Origin: Nitrospira defluvii
GTDB taxonomy: Bacteria > Nitrospirota > Nitrospiria > Nitrospirales > Nitrospiraceae
Length of the DNA stretch: 64,000 bases
Assembly: GCF_905220995.1 (NCBI RefSeq)
Contig: NZ_CAJNBJ010000017.1
Span: forward strand, 186,001-250,000
Direction: 5' to 3'
How positions within the stretch are numbered: the first letter of the stretch is position 1; the number at the start of each line of letters is the position of its first letter. Shown one piece after another: positions 10,728-19,153 of this stretch. A program made the position numbers and the translations under genes. A model generated the notes under the pieces. That model did not search any database. It was not told the origin of the DNA and was given only the letters and a program-made list of their open reading frames with translations.

Positions 10728-10756
10728 TTGACGCGTTCGGGGAGGCTCGCTATAAT
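10728..10756 (+). promoter_or_regulatory. Strong sigma-70-like promoter with no obvious gene behind it
   Basis: TTGACG at 10728-10733 and a perfect TATAAT at 10751-10756, 17 bases apart. Transcription would run to the right from about 10764, but no credible plus-strand gene follows before RadC at 11219; the next gene, a zinc-ribbon ORF, is on the other strand and would be read antisense. The 10557-10859 gap otherwise shows no gene. A small RNA or antisense transcript is possible. Confidence 0.5.
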
Positions 10757-10859
10757 CGGGCGACACTGGAACTCAGTTCACGCAGGCTGAGGAGGTGGCC
10801 ACACCTGAGGTCGTCACACCACCACATCACACTGAGAACGGAGCGTTGCGTCAGCCGGA

Positions 10860-11033
10860 TCAGCGGGTCGCCACCGGTTGAGCGTCGCGGGCGGCGAGGC
10901 TCTTCCTACGGTTCGCCGAAATGGTCCGGTCGATGATGGCGCCACAGTTGATGCATTTCCAGGCGTAGAAAATGAGGAAGAAGTCAGAGAACCGTTCCAA
11001 CATCATCATGCCTTTGCACTTCGGACATTCCAT
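10860..11033 (-). CDS. Small zinc-ribbon protein
   Basis: 57 residues starting MECPKCKG, with a second pair, KCINCG, about 20 residues later: a four-cysteine zinc ribbon. The ATG at 11033 has a very good ribosome site (AGGAGG, 5-6 bases upstream), so I prefer it to the longer frame that starts at 11141. The basic tail (KSLAARDAQPVATR) may be disordered. Function unknown. Confidence 0.7.
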   Translation of the reverse strand: MECPKCKGMMMLERFSDFFLIFYAWKCINCGAIIDRTISANRRKSLAARDAQPVATR

Positions 11034-11218
11034 GTGTTCCTCCTGGGTGGTGACGTTCACAGCTGTGCCTGTCCTGAAGCAAGAGCTGCACCAAAATGTC
11101 AAGTGTATAGATTTCAATGAGTTGCGTGCTTGAAGTGCCATACATGAGATGAGTCACGCGTCAAGCCTCCGGCACAAAAAGGTGCGGGCTGACATTTTTT
11201 TGTCGTAGAAAGCAGGCT

Positions 11219-11932
11219 GTGACACTCAAAAAGTCAGGGCGTGGCATCGGCGAATGGCCGGAGACTGAGCGGCCGCGCGAGCGATTGCTCAGCGAGGGGG
11301 CAACCAGTCTCTCCGATGCGCAACTACTGGCGATTCTCCTGCGGGTGGGACGGCAAGACGCCTCCGCAGTCAAAGTGGGGATGGAGGTGCTGGCCCGCGT
11401 CGGCGGGATCTACGGGCTTCTCCACTGCAGCGTGGAGGAACTGTGTGCCATTCCCGGGGTCGGACCGGCCAAAGCGGCGCAATTAAAGGCGGCGGTGGAG
11501 GTCGGCAAACGGGCGGTGTCGGCTCCCTTGACGACCGGGACGCGCATCAATTCCAGCGCAGACCTCTTTAAGCATTACCACGCAAGCTTGCGCGATCTCC
11601 GTCATGAAATTTTCGCTGTCGTTCTCCTGGATGCCAAGAACCAGGTCATTCGCGATGTGACCATCTCCGAGGGTAGCCTCACCCTCAGCATCGTCCATCC
11701 GCGGGAGGTGTTTATTCCGGCGATGCGTGCGTCGGCGGCGGGAGTCATTTTCCTTCACAATCATCCGAGCGGCGACCCGACCCCGAGCCAGGAGGACCGC
11801 GTATTGACGGCGAGGTTGGTGTCAGCCGGTGCGCTCCTCGGCATTCAGGTGCTGGATCATCTGATAGTGGGCGACGGTCGGTACGTGAGCTTCGCCGACC
11901 AGGGATGGCTTTGCGGAGAGGCCACGCGATGA
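11219..11932 (+). CDS. radC: RadC/JAMM-domain protein
   Basis: 237 residues. N-terminal UPF0758 region with PRERLLSEGATSLSDAQLLAILLR, an HhH-like segment (IPGVGPAKAAQLKAA), and a C-terminal JAMM/MPN metalloprotease-like domain with HNHPSGDPTPSQED, which provides the two His and the Asp that bind zinc. The family was once thought to act in DNA repair, but its true role is unknown. Start at GTG 11219; an earlier start is not available in frame. Confidence 0.92.
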   Translation: MTLKKSGRGIGEWPETERPRERLLSEGATSLSDAQLLAILLRVGRQDASAVKVGMEVLARVGGIYGLLHCSVEELCAIPGVGPAKAAQLKAAVEVGKRAVSAPLTTGTRINSSADLFKHYHASLRDLRHEIFAVVLLDAKNQVIRDVTISEGSLTLSIVHPREVFIPAMRASAAGVIFLHNHPSGDPTPSQEDRVLTARLVSAGALLGIQVLDHLIVGDGRYVSFADQGWLCGEATR

Positions 11933-12062
11933 TACGCGTCCGGGAAAAGGTGATGTGCCTGTCATCCACTCCATCCATCATTCGTCCGGCGAAAGGAAGG
12001 TCTCACCTACACAACTCCCTCTAACCAGGCCCAGGGTGGCCGTCGACTTACCAGAGGAGGTC

Positions 12063-14174
12063 ATGATGAACGTTCCCCTCACCGAATCCATCAGGAATGT
12101 GGCTGTGGTGTCGAACGCGGGATCGGGAAAAACCTCGTTAGTCGAAGCGCTGGCCTACTGTACCGGAACGCTCTCATCCCCCGGATCCGTGCTCGCAGGA
12201 AACACGGTCTCTGATTTCGAACCAGAAGAAGTGCACCATCGCAGCTCGTTCAATACCACCGTACTTCGCTGCTGTTACAACGGGACTGTCCTCAATCTCC
12301 TGGATACTCCGGGCGCGCCAAGTTTCGTCGCCGATGTCCGGGCAGCGCTGCGCATTGCGGATGGGGTGGTAATGGTCGTGAACGCGGCGACCGGCGTACG
12401 CAGCGATCTTCAACGGATGTGGTCGCTGGTTGACGCAGCGGAACTTCCCTGCCTCGTGTTCGTGAACGGGTTGGACAAAGAGGGTACTGAGTTTGAGAAG
12501 ACCGTGGAGGAGTTGATCGACGAGTTGGGGATTACGGCAGTGCCGCTGACGCGCTCGGTGGGCAGCGGGGCGCAGATGAGCGGGGTGGTGGATCTGCTGC
12601 AGAATCGTCTCGTCACCGTCCGTTCGGACCGGCCGCAGGCGGAAGAGGAGCCGGTTCCCGCAGAGCAGCGAGATCAGGCGGCTGAGGCCAGGCGACGCGC
12701 GAGCGAACGTGTGGCCGAACAGGACGAAGCGCTTCTCGAGCGATATGTGACCGACGGGGAATTGACGGATGACGTGTTGGTGCAGGGATTGCGGATGGGA
12801 GTACGCCGTCGGAGGCTGGTTCCGGTACTGGGTGGCTCGGCCATACACAATCTGGGGGTTCATTCGCTCCTGCGCGGGCTCATCCATCTCTTGCCGTCAC
12901 CCGTTGATCGTGCCCAAGCGGTGTCATTGCAGGGTGTGGGGCTGACGAACGACCCCGCTCCGATCCAGCGCGAGCCACTGGCGACGGCGCCATTTTCGGC
13001 TCTGGTGTTCAAGACGCTCATCGATCCCTTCGTCGGGCGATTGTCCTATGTCCGTCTGTATTCGGGTACCTTGGAGGCGGACAGCGGTCTGTACAACGCC
13101 ACCAAGCTGGTACGGGAGCGGGGTGGCCACCTCTTCACCATTTTCGGAAAAAAATACACGCCGATCTCCCGCGCCGTGGCAGGAGACATCGTCGCCATCG
13201 GCAAATTAAAGGATACCCTCACGGGCGATACGCTGTGCGATGAGCATGCGCCCATCCGGTATCCCGGCATTCCGGTGGCCAGACCGGTGATGTCGTTCGC
13301 GATCGAGCCGAAAGCGAAGGTGGATGTTGAGAAGGTGAGTCTCGGGTTGCATAAGCTCATCGAAGAGGATCCGAGCCTGGAATTCGTCCGTCACCTGGAA
13401 ACGAAGGAGATGGTACTCAGCGGTATGGGGCAACGACACATCGAGGTGGCACTGGAAAAACTGCATCGCAAATATGGCGCGGAGGTCACGCTACACGCGC
13501 CTAAAATTCCTTATCGAGAAACGGTCCGAAGCGTCGCGCAGGCGCAAGGTAAATACAAAAAGCAGACCGGCGGGCATGGACAGTATGGGGACTGCTGGTT
13601 GGAAGTCGGTCCATTGCCGCGTGGGCAAGGGTTCGAGTTCGAAAACAAAATCGTCGGCGGTGCCATTCCCCGCAATTTCGTGCCGGCTGTGGAGAAGGGG
13701 GTGGTCGAAGCGCTGCACGAGGGGCCTCTAGCTGGGTTTCCCACCGTGGATGTGCGGGTGACCGTGTATGACGGTTCCTATCATGTCGTCGATTCGTCTG
13801 AGCTGGCCTTCAAAATCGCCGGGTCGATGGGTGTGAAAAAGGCGTTGGAAGCGGCCCATCCGATCCTGCTCGAACCGCTGATGACCCTGGAGGTCGAAGT
13901 GCCTGCCGACTCTGTCGGGGCCGTGCTCGGAGATCTCAATGCCCGCCGGGGACGGATCATCATGGTCGAAGCCAAGGGCCATATGGAAACCGTGAAGGCT
14001 CTCGTTCCGCAGGCTGAACTGGTGAATTATGCGCCGGCGTTGAACTCATTGACCGGCGGGCAGGGGAGTTACGTGATGGAACAGGCCCAGTATGAGGAGG
14101 TACCGAGGGAGCTGACCGGGCGGATTGTCGAGGAGCACCGGGCAGAACGCCACGGGGTGGTGGCTCATCACTAG
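12063..14174 (+). CDS. EF-G-like translational GTPase (EF-G2-type paralogue)
   Basis: 703 residues with the full five-domain EF-G layout: GTPase domain, domain II (about 310-395), then III, IV and V (GGAIPRNFVPAVEKGV, VDVRVTVYDGSYH, LGDLNARRGRI). The G motifs are changed: the P-loop is SNAGSGKTSL instead of the GHxDxGKT form, DTPGAPSF keeps DTPG, and the usual NKxD is NGLD. That pattern fits the EF-G2 group rather than canonical FusA. The start at 12063 follows AGAGGAGG; a GTG at 11955 is less likely. GTP specificity may be altered, since NKxD reads the guanine base. Confidence 0.88.
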   Translation: MMNVPLTESIRNVAVVSNAGSGKTSLVEALAYCTGTLSSPGSVLAGNTVSDFEPEEVHHRSSFNTTVLRCCYNGTVLNLLDTPGAPSFVADVRAALRIADGVVMVVNAATGVRSDLQRMWSLVDAAELPCLVFVNGLDKEGTEFEKTVEELIDELGITAVPLTRSVGSGAQMSGVVDLLQNRLVTVRSDRPQAEEEPVPAEQRDQAAEARRRASERVAEQDEALLERYVTDGELTDDVLVQGLRMGVRRRRLVPVLGGSAIHNLGVHSLLRGLIHLLPSPVDRAQAVSLQGVGLTNDPAPIQREPLATAPFSALVFKTLIDPFVGRLSYVRLYSGTLEADSGLYNATKLVRERGGHLFTIFGKKYTPISRAVAGDIVAIGKLKDTLTGDTLCDEHAPIRYPGIPVARPVMSFAIEPKAKVDVEKVSLGLHKLIEEDPSLEFVRHLETKEMVLSGMGQRHIEVALEKLHRKYGAEVTLHAPKIPYRETVRSVAQAQGKYKKQTGGHGQYGDCWLEVGPLPRGQGFEFENKIVGGAIPRNFVPAVEKGVVEALHEGPLAGFPTVDVRVTVYDGSYHVVDSSELAFKIAGSMGVKKALEAAHPILLEPLMTLEVEVPADSVGAVLGDLNARRGRIIMVEAKGHMETVKALVPQAELVNYAPALNSLTGGQGSYVMEQAQYEEVPRELTGRIVEEHRAERHGVVAHH

Positions 14175-14216
14175 GCGCTGCCCCGTGGTGCTGCGTGGTG
14201 TGGTACTCGCGACCGG

Positions 14217-15620
14217 CTAGTGGTCAGACGGTTTGAGCACGACGTAAAAGGCCCGGCCTTCGCGCAATACGCGCAGAAGGATCGTATCGCCGCGTTTGAC
14301 CTTCGCGACGGCGATCGTGAATTCTCCGACGGTGCCTGTGTCGGCGCGATTCACTTCCTTGATCAGATCGCCTTCCCGTAAGCCTTCCGCCTGGGCCAGA
14401 CTTCCGGATTCCACCTTCGAGATCAGGACGCCGCGGCTCTCGTTGAGGCGGAATTTTTCCGCCAGGCCAGCCGTGAGATCTTGCACGTCGATTCCAAGTT
14501 TGAAGTCGCTCCGGCTTTGAGGCAGTGAGGCGGTTACCACCGCATCACGGCGTTCGCTCAAGGCGACGTTCAGGTTCATCCGTTTCCCGTCCCGCACGAC
14601 CTCCACGATGGCCATGGATCCCGGGTCGAGCGCCGCCACAAGGCGCGACAGCTTGTTCGGTGTGTCGACGAGCGCGCCATCGACTTTCGTAATGACGTCT
14701 CCAGGCCTGATACCCGCAAGCGCTGCCGGATCCCGTTCAAACACCTCGTTGACCAGGACGCCCTCATTCTCATCCACACCAAATTTGCTGGCCAGGTCAA
14801 GAGTCAGCGGCTGCAGACCGACGCCCAACCAGGCGCGGACCACTTTGCCCTTGTTGATGAGTTGGTTCATCACCTGCTTGGCCATATTGGACGGTATGGC
14901 GAAGCCGATCCCTTGGGCGAAGTTGATGATGGCTGTGTTGATCCCGATGATGTCGCCGCGCAGATCGAACAACGGTCCGCCCGAGTTGCCGGGGTTGATG
15001 GAGGCATCCGTCTGAATGAAATTTTCATACCGCGACAGATTGATGTTTTCCCGTCCAATGCCGCTGACGACCCCGAGCGTCACCGTGCGATCCAGCCCGA
15101 ACGGATTGCCGACGGCCAACACCCACTGTCCCACTTTCACTCCCGACGAATCCCCGAAGCGGGCTGCGGGGAGGGGGTGGTCGGTGGTGACTTTCAAGAC
15201 AGCCAGGTCGGTATCGGGGTCTTTCCCAATGACTTGTGCAAACAGTTTGGTTTTATCGGAGAGGCGAACTTCGACCTCCGTGGCGTCGCCGACGACATGG
15301 TTGTTGGTGATGATATGGCCGACCGCATCGACTATCACTCCGGAGCCTGATCCGGTGGAGTTGGGCACGCGCTCGCCGGCCTCACGCGACCGCCCTGCGG
15401 CCTGGACGGGGAAGATACTGACCACGGAGGGTTTAGCCTCCTCGGCCAGGTCTGTGATGACGGTTTGAAGTTCTTCAAGCATCCGCAAGCCGGGTGACGT
15501 TTTGCGCGATGCAGACCCGCTGTCCGCGGCGGGAACGGTCGGGATGGGCATGCCGAATAACCACCCGGCGAGGCCGAGTCCAAGTAAGGTCAGGGTCGAA
15601 AACGAAGTCGGTGTCTTCAT
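14217..15620 (-). CDS. Deg/HtrA-family periplasmic serine protease with two PDZ domains
   Basis: 467 residues. An N-terminal hydrophobic segment (signal peptide or anchor, about 8-28) is followed by a trypsin-like domain with the triad His in NNHVVGDA, Asp in DPDTDLAVLKV and Ser in NPGNSGGPLFD. Two PDZ domains follow (about 275-360 and 385-460; GIRPGDVITKVDG and GLREGDLIKEVNR). Acts as a chaperone/protease on misfolded envelope proteins. DegP, DegQ and MucD cannot be told apart from sequence alone. Single gene. Confidence 0.93.
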   Translation of the reverse strand: MKTPTSFSTLTLLGLGLAGWLFGMPIPTVPAADSGSASRKTSPGLRMLEELQTVITDLAEEAKPSVVSIFPVQAAGRSREAGERVPNSTGSGSGVIVDAVGHIITNNHVVGDATEVEVRLSDKTKLFAQVIGKDPDTDLAVLKVTTDHPLPAARFGDSSGVKVGQWVLAVGNPFGLDRTVTLGVVSGIGRENINLSRYENFIQTDASINPGNSGGPLFDLRGDIIGINTAIINFAQGIGFAIPSNMAKQVMNQLINKGKVVRAWLGVGLQPLTLDLASKFGVDENEGVLVNEVFERDPAALAGIRPGDVITKVDGALVDTPNKLSRLVAALDPGSMAIVEVVRDGKRMNLNVALSERRDAVVTASLPQSRSDFKLGIDVQDLTAGLAEKFRLNESRGVLISKVESGSLAQAEGLREGDLIKEVNRADTGTVGEFTIAVAKVKRGDTILLRVLREGRAFYVVLKPSDH

Positions 15621-15709
15621 GATCGGGCAAGCTCCGGGGCAGTCCCTCTACCGTCTGACTTCGGTTCAGAATATCAGATTAGTGCGCAGGAGCGAAAGCG
15701 CGACAACGA

Positions 15710-16348
15710 TCAGGCGGTCTTGGAGGCGGCTGGGCGTTGAAAATGGGGTAGCCAGTGGGCCAAGTCGTGGCGCAGGCCGACCACGATGACGATGTCGTCC
15801 GGTCTGAGGGTCAGGGAATTCAAGAGAGGGAGCAGGAAAGGCCCGCGAAAGACGGCGGCGATATGGGTTGTCGGCGGGAAGTCAAATTCGCCGATCGGAT
15901 GGCCGATGACCGGGGCCCCGCGTGCCACCACCACACGTTCAATGGCGGCATCCCGTAGACCCAGTTCTCGCTGCATGGTCAGCAGGTCTTCGTGAGCCAA
16001 CTCCATCTTGAGCTCGCGGATCTGGCGCTCGACCTGTTGCAAGGCGGTGCGTTGGCTCTTGATGCGGTCGGCGGCAACCCGAATGAAGTCCTCAAGGGGT
16101 GCGAGATTCGCCGCAGGCTCCGTCGGAACGCTGCCGGCAGCAGTTGCGGTCGATGCGGCGATGCGTCGGCCGATCTGCTGATGGATGATATGGATCTGCT
16201 GCAGGATGGTCGTGGCTTGGCCATGCAGACGGAGGACATGAACCTTGCGATTGACGCGTTCGGCAATGGCGACAATCGTCTCGTAGAATGCGCTGCCGGT
16301 GAGGAACAGTTCTTTGCGGATGCGAGCTAGGAGCTCAAAGGACAGCAT
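15710..16348 (-). CDS. Coiled-coil protein with C-terminal TrkA-C/RCK-like domain
   Basis: 212 residues. The N-terminal half is helical and charged (about 20-145, including IRELKMELAHEDLLTMQREL). The C-terminal ~75 residues (IERVVVARGAPVIGHPIGEFDFP then LRPDDIVIVVGLRHDL) have the shape of a TrkA-C/RCK_C domain, which binds ligands in potassium channels and transporters. No membrane segment is seen, so it is probably a regulatory subunit. The gene borders the Tn7-like island, with its 5' end facing it. Confidence 0.6.
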   Translation of the reverse strand: MLSFELLARIRKELFLTGSAFYETIVAIAERVNRKVHVLRLHGQATTILQQIHIIHQQIGRRIAASTATAAGSVPTEPAANLAPLEDFIRVAADRIKSQRTALQQVERQIRELKMELAHEDLLTMQRELGLRDAAIERVVVARGAPVIGHPIGEFDFPPTTHIAAVFRGPFLLPLLNSLTLRPDDIVIVVGLRHDLAHWLPHFQRPAASKTA

Positions 16349-16759
16349 GGATTTAATGTCTGATAAGATATATTATGTCAACTTGATTGTCCGATTCGCG
16401 ATTCTGTTCCGCTCCACAGAACTCCGAACAACCAAATCTTATTACACTTTGGAAGTAAAATGATTTCAGTCCTCTACCCGTACAAAAATGTTCATTCCCC
16501 GTCCTCATAATAAAAAAACTATTAGGAACAACAGCTCTCGGATACTTATGACTGTGGGTGCCGAGTGTAGGCTTAGATCCCGATCTCAGTCAATTGGATG
16601 ATTTTTGAGAGAACGGCGGAAAACAGCTTTGCAATAGAAGGATGGTATCTTTCAGACCAACCTCTATAGAGCAGCCTGAAACCGGGTCGGATGCGCGCGA
16701 ATCACTGGATTAAGCCGATGCTCCCCCTTACGGTATATTCTTCACCGACAAATACCTTT
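16349..16759. other. AT-rich junction; likely left end of the Tn7-like element
   Basis: About 410 bases without a gene, clearly richer in A+T than the chromosome on its left. It lies between the core genes and tniQ, where one transposon end should be. A TGTCAACTTGATTGTCC stretch near 16376 begins with TGT, as Tn7-type ends do, but I could not find a matching inverted copy on the far side, so the end is not defined. No gene seen. Confidence 0.35.
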
Positions 16760-16776
16760 TTAGAATGTCATTCTAA
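16760..16776. promoter_or_regulatory. 17-base perfect palindrome over the tniQ stop codon
   Basis: TTAGAATG-T-CATTCTAA, eight-base perfect arms around one base. It spans the tniQ stop codon and has T-rich flanks on both sides (CCTTTTTAG on the left, CCCTTTTTG on the right). It may be a short bidirectional terminator or a protein-binding site of the element. Confidence 0.4.
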
Positions 16777-18167
16777 GCAGCCCTTTTTGATTCGTGGTCT
16801 TGAATCGAAAGAGCTTTCTCCCATCGCCTCGGCCACCACCAATGGAGCCTCTGTCTGTTTCCGATTTTAGGGACCTTCACAACCCATTCGCCTGCGCGAT
16901 CCTTATTCAGGCGATACAACGGGAAACCGATATGTTCTTTTTGCCGCATCACGCTCCCAAGCTCCTGGCATCGCCGATACGTTCTCAGACATTCCAGTCC
17001 GAATATTCGCATGGTGGCCTCCGGAGAGAGGTCCGACGGGATTCTGTCGGATACAAAATCTATCTCACGATGAATGAGTACGAGCTGTCGCGAAAAGAAC
17101 TTTTGCGGAACATCGATGTTTTCCCAGAACATTCTCCAGAGAAGCAACGCGTAAGCTTCTTGGCAGAAATGCCGCACGGGCACTTCTCTGGCTGTGACCG
17201 GGAACCAAATCCCACGCCCCATTTTTTCAAAGCACTCGCGGTGGGCTTTATGAACTCGCCTTGTGAGTGCACGGCGAATCGCACGATACACCTCGAAATA
17301 TTTCCTGTTGTCTAACAATCCGGATGAACTCGATCCATCGACACTCAATGCCGAATACTCCACCGTGACATGCAAATCCGTTTCTCGCAATTCAGCGATC
17401 TGGTGCGGCACGTTCACTCCCAAGACGTCCGCCCATCTCTCCGGCAGACGTCGAACGTAGGCCTGAATTTCATGCTCGTCCGGTATAAACCGAGCTAATT
17501 TAGAGACTTGCGCCTCAATCGTTCGATCCTCCCTTCTTTTCATGAGCCACTCCCCGATCTCAGACATGATGCGAAACCGCTCTTCTTGCTCCCCTGCTGT
17601 CATCTGTCCGACACGGCTCCGTTGCCACCAGATCGCTCCGCATTCAGCACACCCATAAGGGTTACAACATGACTGCCTCGACAAAGAGTACAGAGGCGTC
17701 GGCCTACCGCAGTCACCACAGACCTCCAGGAGCGGCTCCTGGTGCAGAGGGCATTGGGGAATGAATATCAACTGATGGAAAGGGGTATGAAAGCCTCCCT
17801 TGATACATTTCGGGCAGATGCGAAGGGATCGACTGGCCAACACTTTCGCTTCATCCGGGCGAATATAGTCAACAGTGCGTGCCGTCCTCATGTGGAGGTC
17901 GGTTAAGTTCAGTGTGCGCTGCAAGAGTTCCGGATTGAGCGCGCCCCAGTTGTGTAAGTTCCGATCCCGATCCGACCAGTTTTGAGGATGTTGTCTTTTC
18001 GTCGCAAGACCGAATTCGCGCTGAATATCTCGAGTGCCACAGGTATTAAACCACATGAACTTCTGAATCATTGACCACGTGGACTCAAACGGAACGCATT
18101 GGCTGGCATCCCACGTATATCGTGCGTGTGGCATCATCTGACCATGTATTTCGTTTAAGTGGCTCAT
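16773..18167 (-). CDS. tniQ: TniQ/TnsD-family target-selection protein
   Basis: 464 residues, close to TnsD size. The TniQ zinc-finger region lies at about 115-180: CPKC, then CPLH, CGDCG, then a CC..GCAECG group, giving paired Cys/His zinc sites that read target DNA or bind TnsC. The C-terminal half has no motif I recognise and ends in a Trp/Arg-rich tail (HWWWPRRWEKAL). TnsD-type proteins direct insertion to a fixed chromosomal site. The gene overlaps tnsC by four bases (ATGA), as the last gene of the tns operon. The neighbouring chromosomal gene offers no familiar attachment site, so the target is unknown. Confidence 0.85.
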   Translation of the reverse strand: MSHLNEIHGQMMPHARYTWDASQCVPFESTWSMIQKFMWFNTCGTRDIQREFGLATKRQHPQNWSDRDRNLHNWGALNPELLQRTLNLTDLHMRTARTVDYIRPDEAKVLASRSLRICPKCIKGGFHTPFHQLIFIPQCPLHQEPLLEVCGDCGRPTPLYSLSRQSCCNPYGCAECGAIWWQRSRVGQMTAGEQEERFRIMSEIGEWLMKRREDRTIEAQVSKLARFIPDEHEIQAYVRRLPERWADVLGVNVPHQIAELRETDLHVTVEYSALSVDGSSSSGLLDNRKYFEVYRAIRRALTRRVHKAHRECFEKMGRGIWFPVTAREVPVRHFCQEAYALLLWRMFWENIDVPQKFFSRQLVLIHREIDFVSDRIPSDLSPEATMRIFGLECLRTYRRCQELGSVMRQKEHIGFPLYRLNKDRAGEWVVKVPKIGNRQRLHWWWPRRWEKALSIQDHESKRAA

Positions 18168-19132
18168 AAGTATCGCCCCGCTTCACGGTATCCAGAACGT
18201 TCGATAGCTTCTTTCCACTGATTCAATGAAATGGTCGGTTGGCCACCGTCCATCGACCCGTAGTTCCTGAGAGCGAATTCCACAGTTCGTGAAAAGTACT
18301 GCATCGGGATTTCAGCTTTACCAGGTAGCTTGGCCTCAGCCCTCACATGCTGGAATGCCTCCCAAAGAACCTTTGCTTCCCCGGCCAAGCGCCATCCCGC
18401 CTCAAATCCTGAGGGAAAGAAATATCGTGTGAACGAATAGCCGCTGGCCTCAGGGTACTCGGACTCATCATCGTAGCCCTTCAGGCAGTAGGCGAAATCC
18501 TTCTGGTTTCGCAGACCGGCGAATTCGTGAAGATGCACCATGAACCGGCCGACAATCTGCATTTTCTTTGCCTTTTCAAAGGCAGCTCGTTGATGAATTA
18601 ATTCCGGTTGCCCGACAAGCACAACGGTTGTCGTGATATCGTGACGATCCAGCTTATTATAGATGTCGACCAACCAGTTATAGTGCGGTTCCTGGAGTTT
18701 CTGTGCCTCGTCTGCAATTAAGACCAGGCGCCGATGATGACCCACACAGGCTTGCTGGACTAAAAACTGTATGAGCCGTGCTTGCCTGGCGTTGCTGGAT
18801 CCACGGTCACTGAAGCCATGACCGAAGTCGCTGAGCAAATTTTCAAAAAACCGTGCTTCAGTCGGACGCTGATGGTCCTGACAGCTAAATGACAAAACCG
18901 GGAACGTCGCGCCAAGTCCCGCGCGCAATTCATCAATAGCAAATCGAATCCCTTTGGATTTTCCAAATCTGGGCGGCGCCGTCACGATGGCACCTACAGC
19001 CCGATTATCGACCCAGTTTTTGAGGTCGTCGCAGAAGCGGCCCAATGGTGGCGTGAAGAGCGTATATCGTCCAGTTTCGATCGGGTGGGTTCCAGAAGGC
19101 ACAGAAGGTCTTAGGTGTAGGACATGTGACAT
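18164..19132 (-). CDS. tnsC: TnsC-like AAA+ ATPase transposition regulator
   Basis: 322 residues. Walker A is APPRFGKSKG at about 52-61 and Walker B LVLIADEAQKL at about 140-150; the TniB/TnsC family is the match. TnsC polymerises on DNA with ATP, links TniQ to the transposase and gives target immunity. It begins 22 bases after the tnsB stop and overlaps tniQ. At 322 residues it is shorter than Tn7 TnsC (555), nearer the compact form seen in Tn5053-like and CRISPR-associated elements. Confidence 0.85.
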   Translation of the reverse strand: MSHVLHLRPSVPSGTHPIETGRYTLFTPPLGRFCDDLKNWVDNRAVGAIVTAPPRFGKSKGIRFAIDELRAGLGATFPVLSFSCQDHQRPTEARFFENLLSDFGHGFSDRGSSNARQARLIQFLVQQACVGHHRRLVLIADEAQKLQEPHYNWLVDIYNKLDRHDITTTVVLVGQPELIHQRAAFEKAKKMQIVGRFMVHLHEFAGLRNQKDFAYCLKGYDDESEYPEASGYSFTRYFFPSGFEAGWRLAGEAKVLWEAFQHVRAEAKLPGKAEIPMQYFSRTVEFALRNYGSMDGGQPTISLNQWKEAIERSGYREAGRYL

Positions 19133-19153
19133 TTATTACTCCTTTCACTGAGG

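Noticed and set aside
16376-16400. TGTCAACTTGATTGTCC as the exact left transposon end
   Set aside because: No inverted partner or repeated TnsB sites were found on the other side, so the end cannot be fixed from this window alone.
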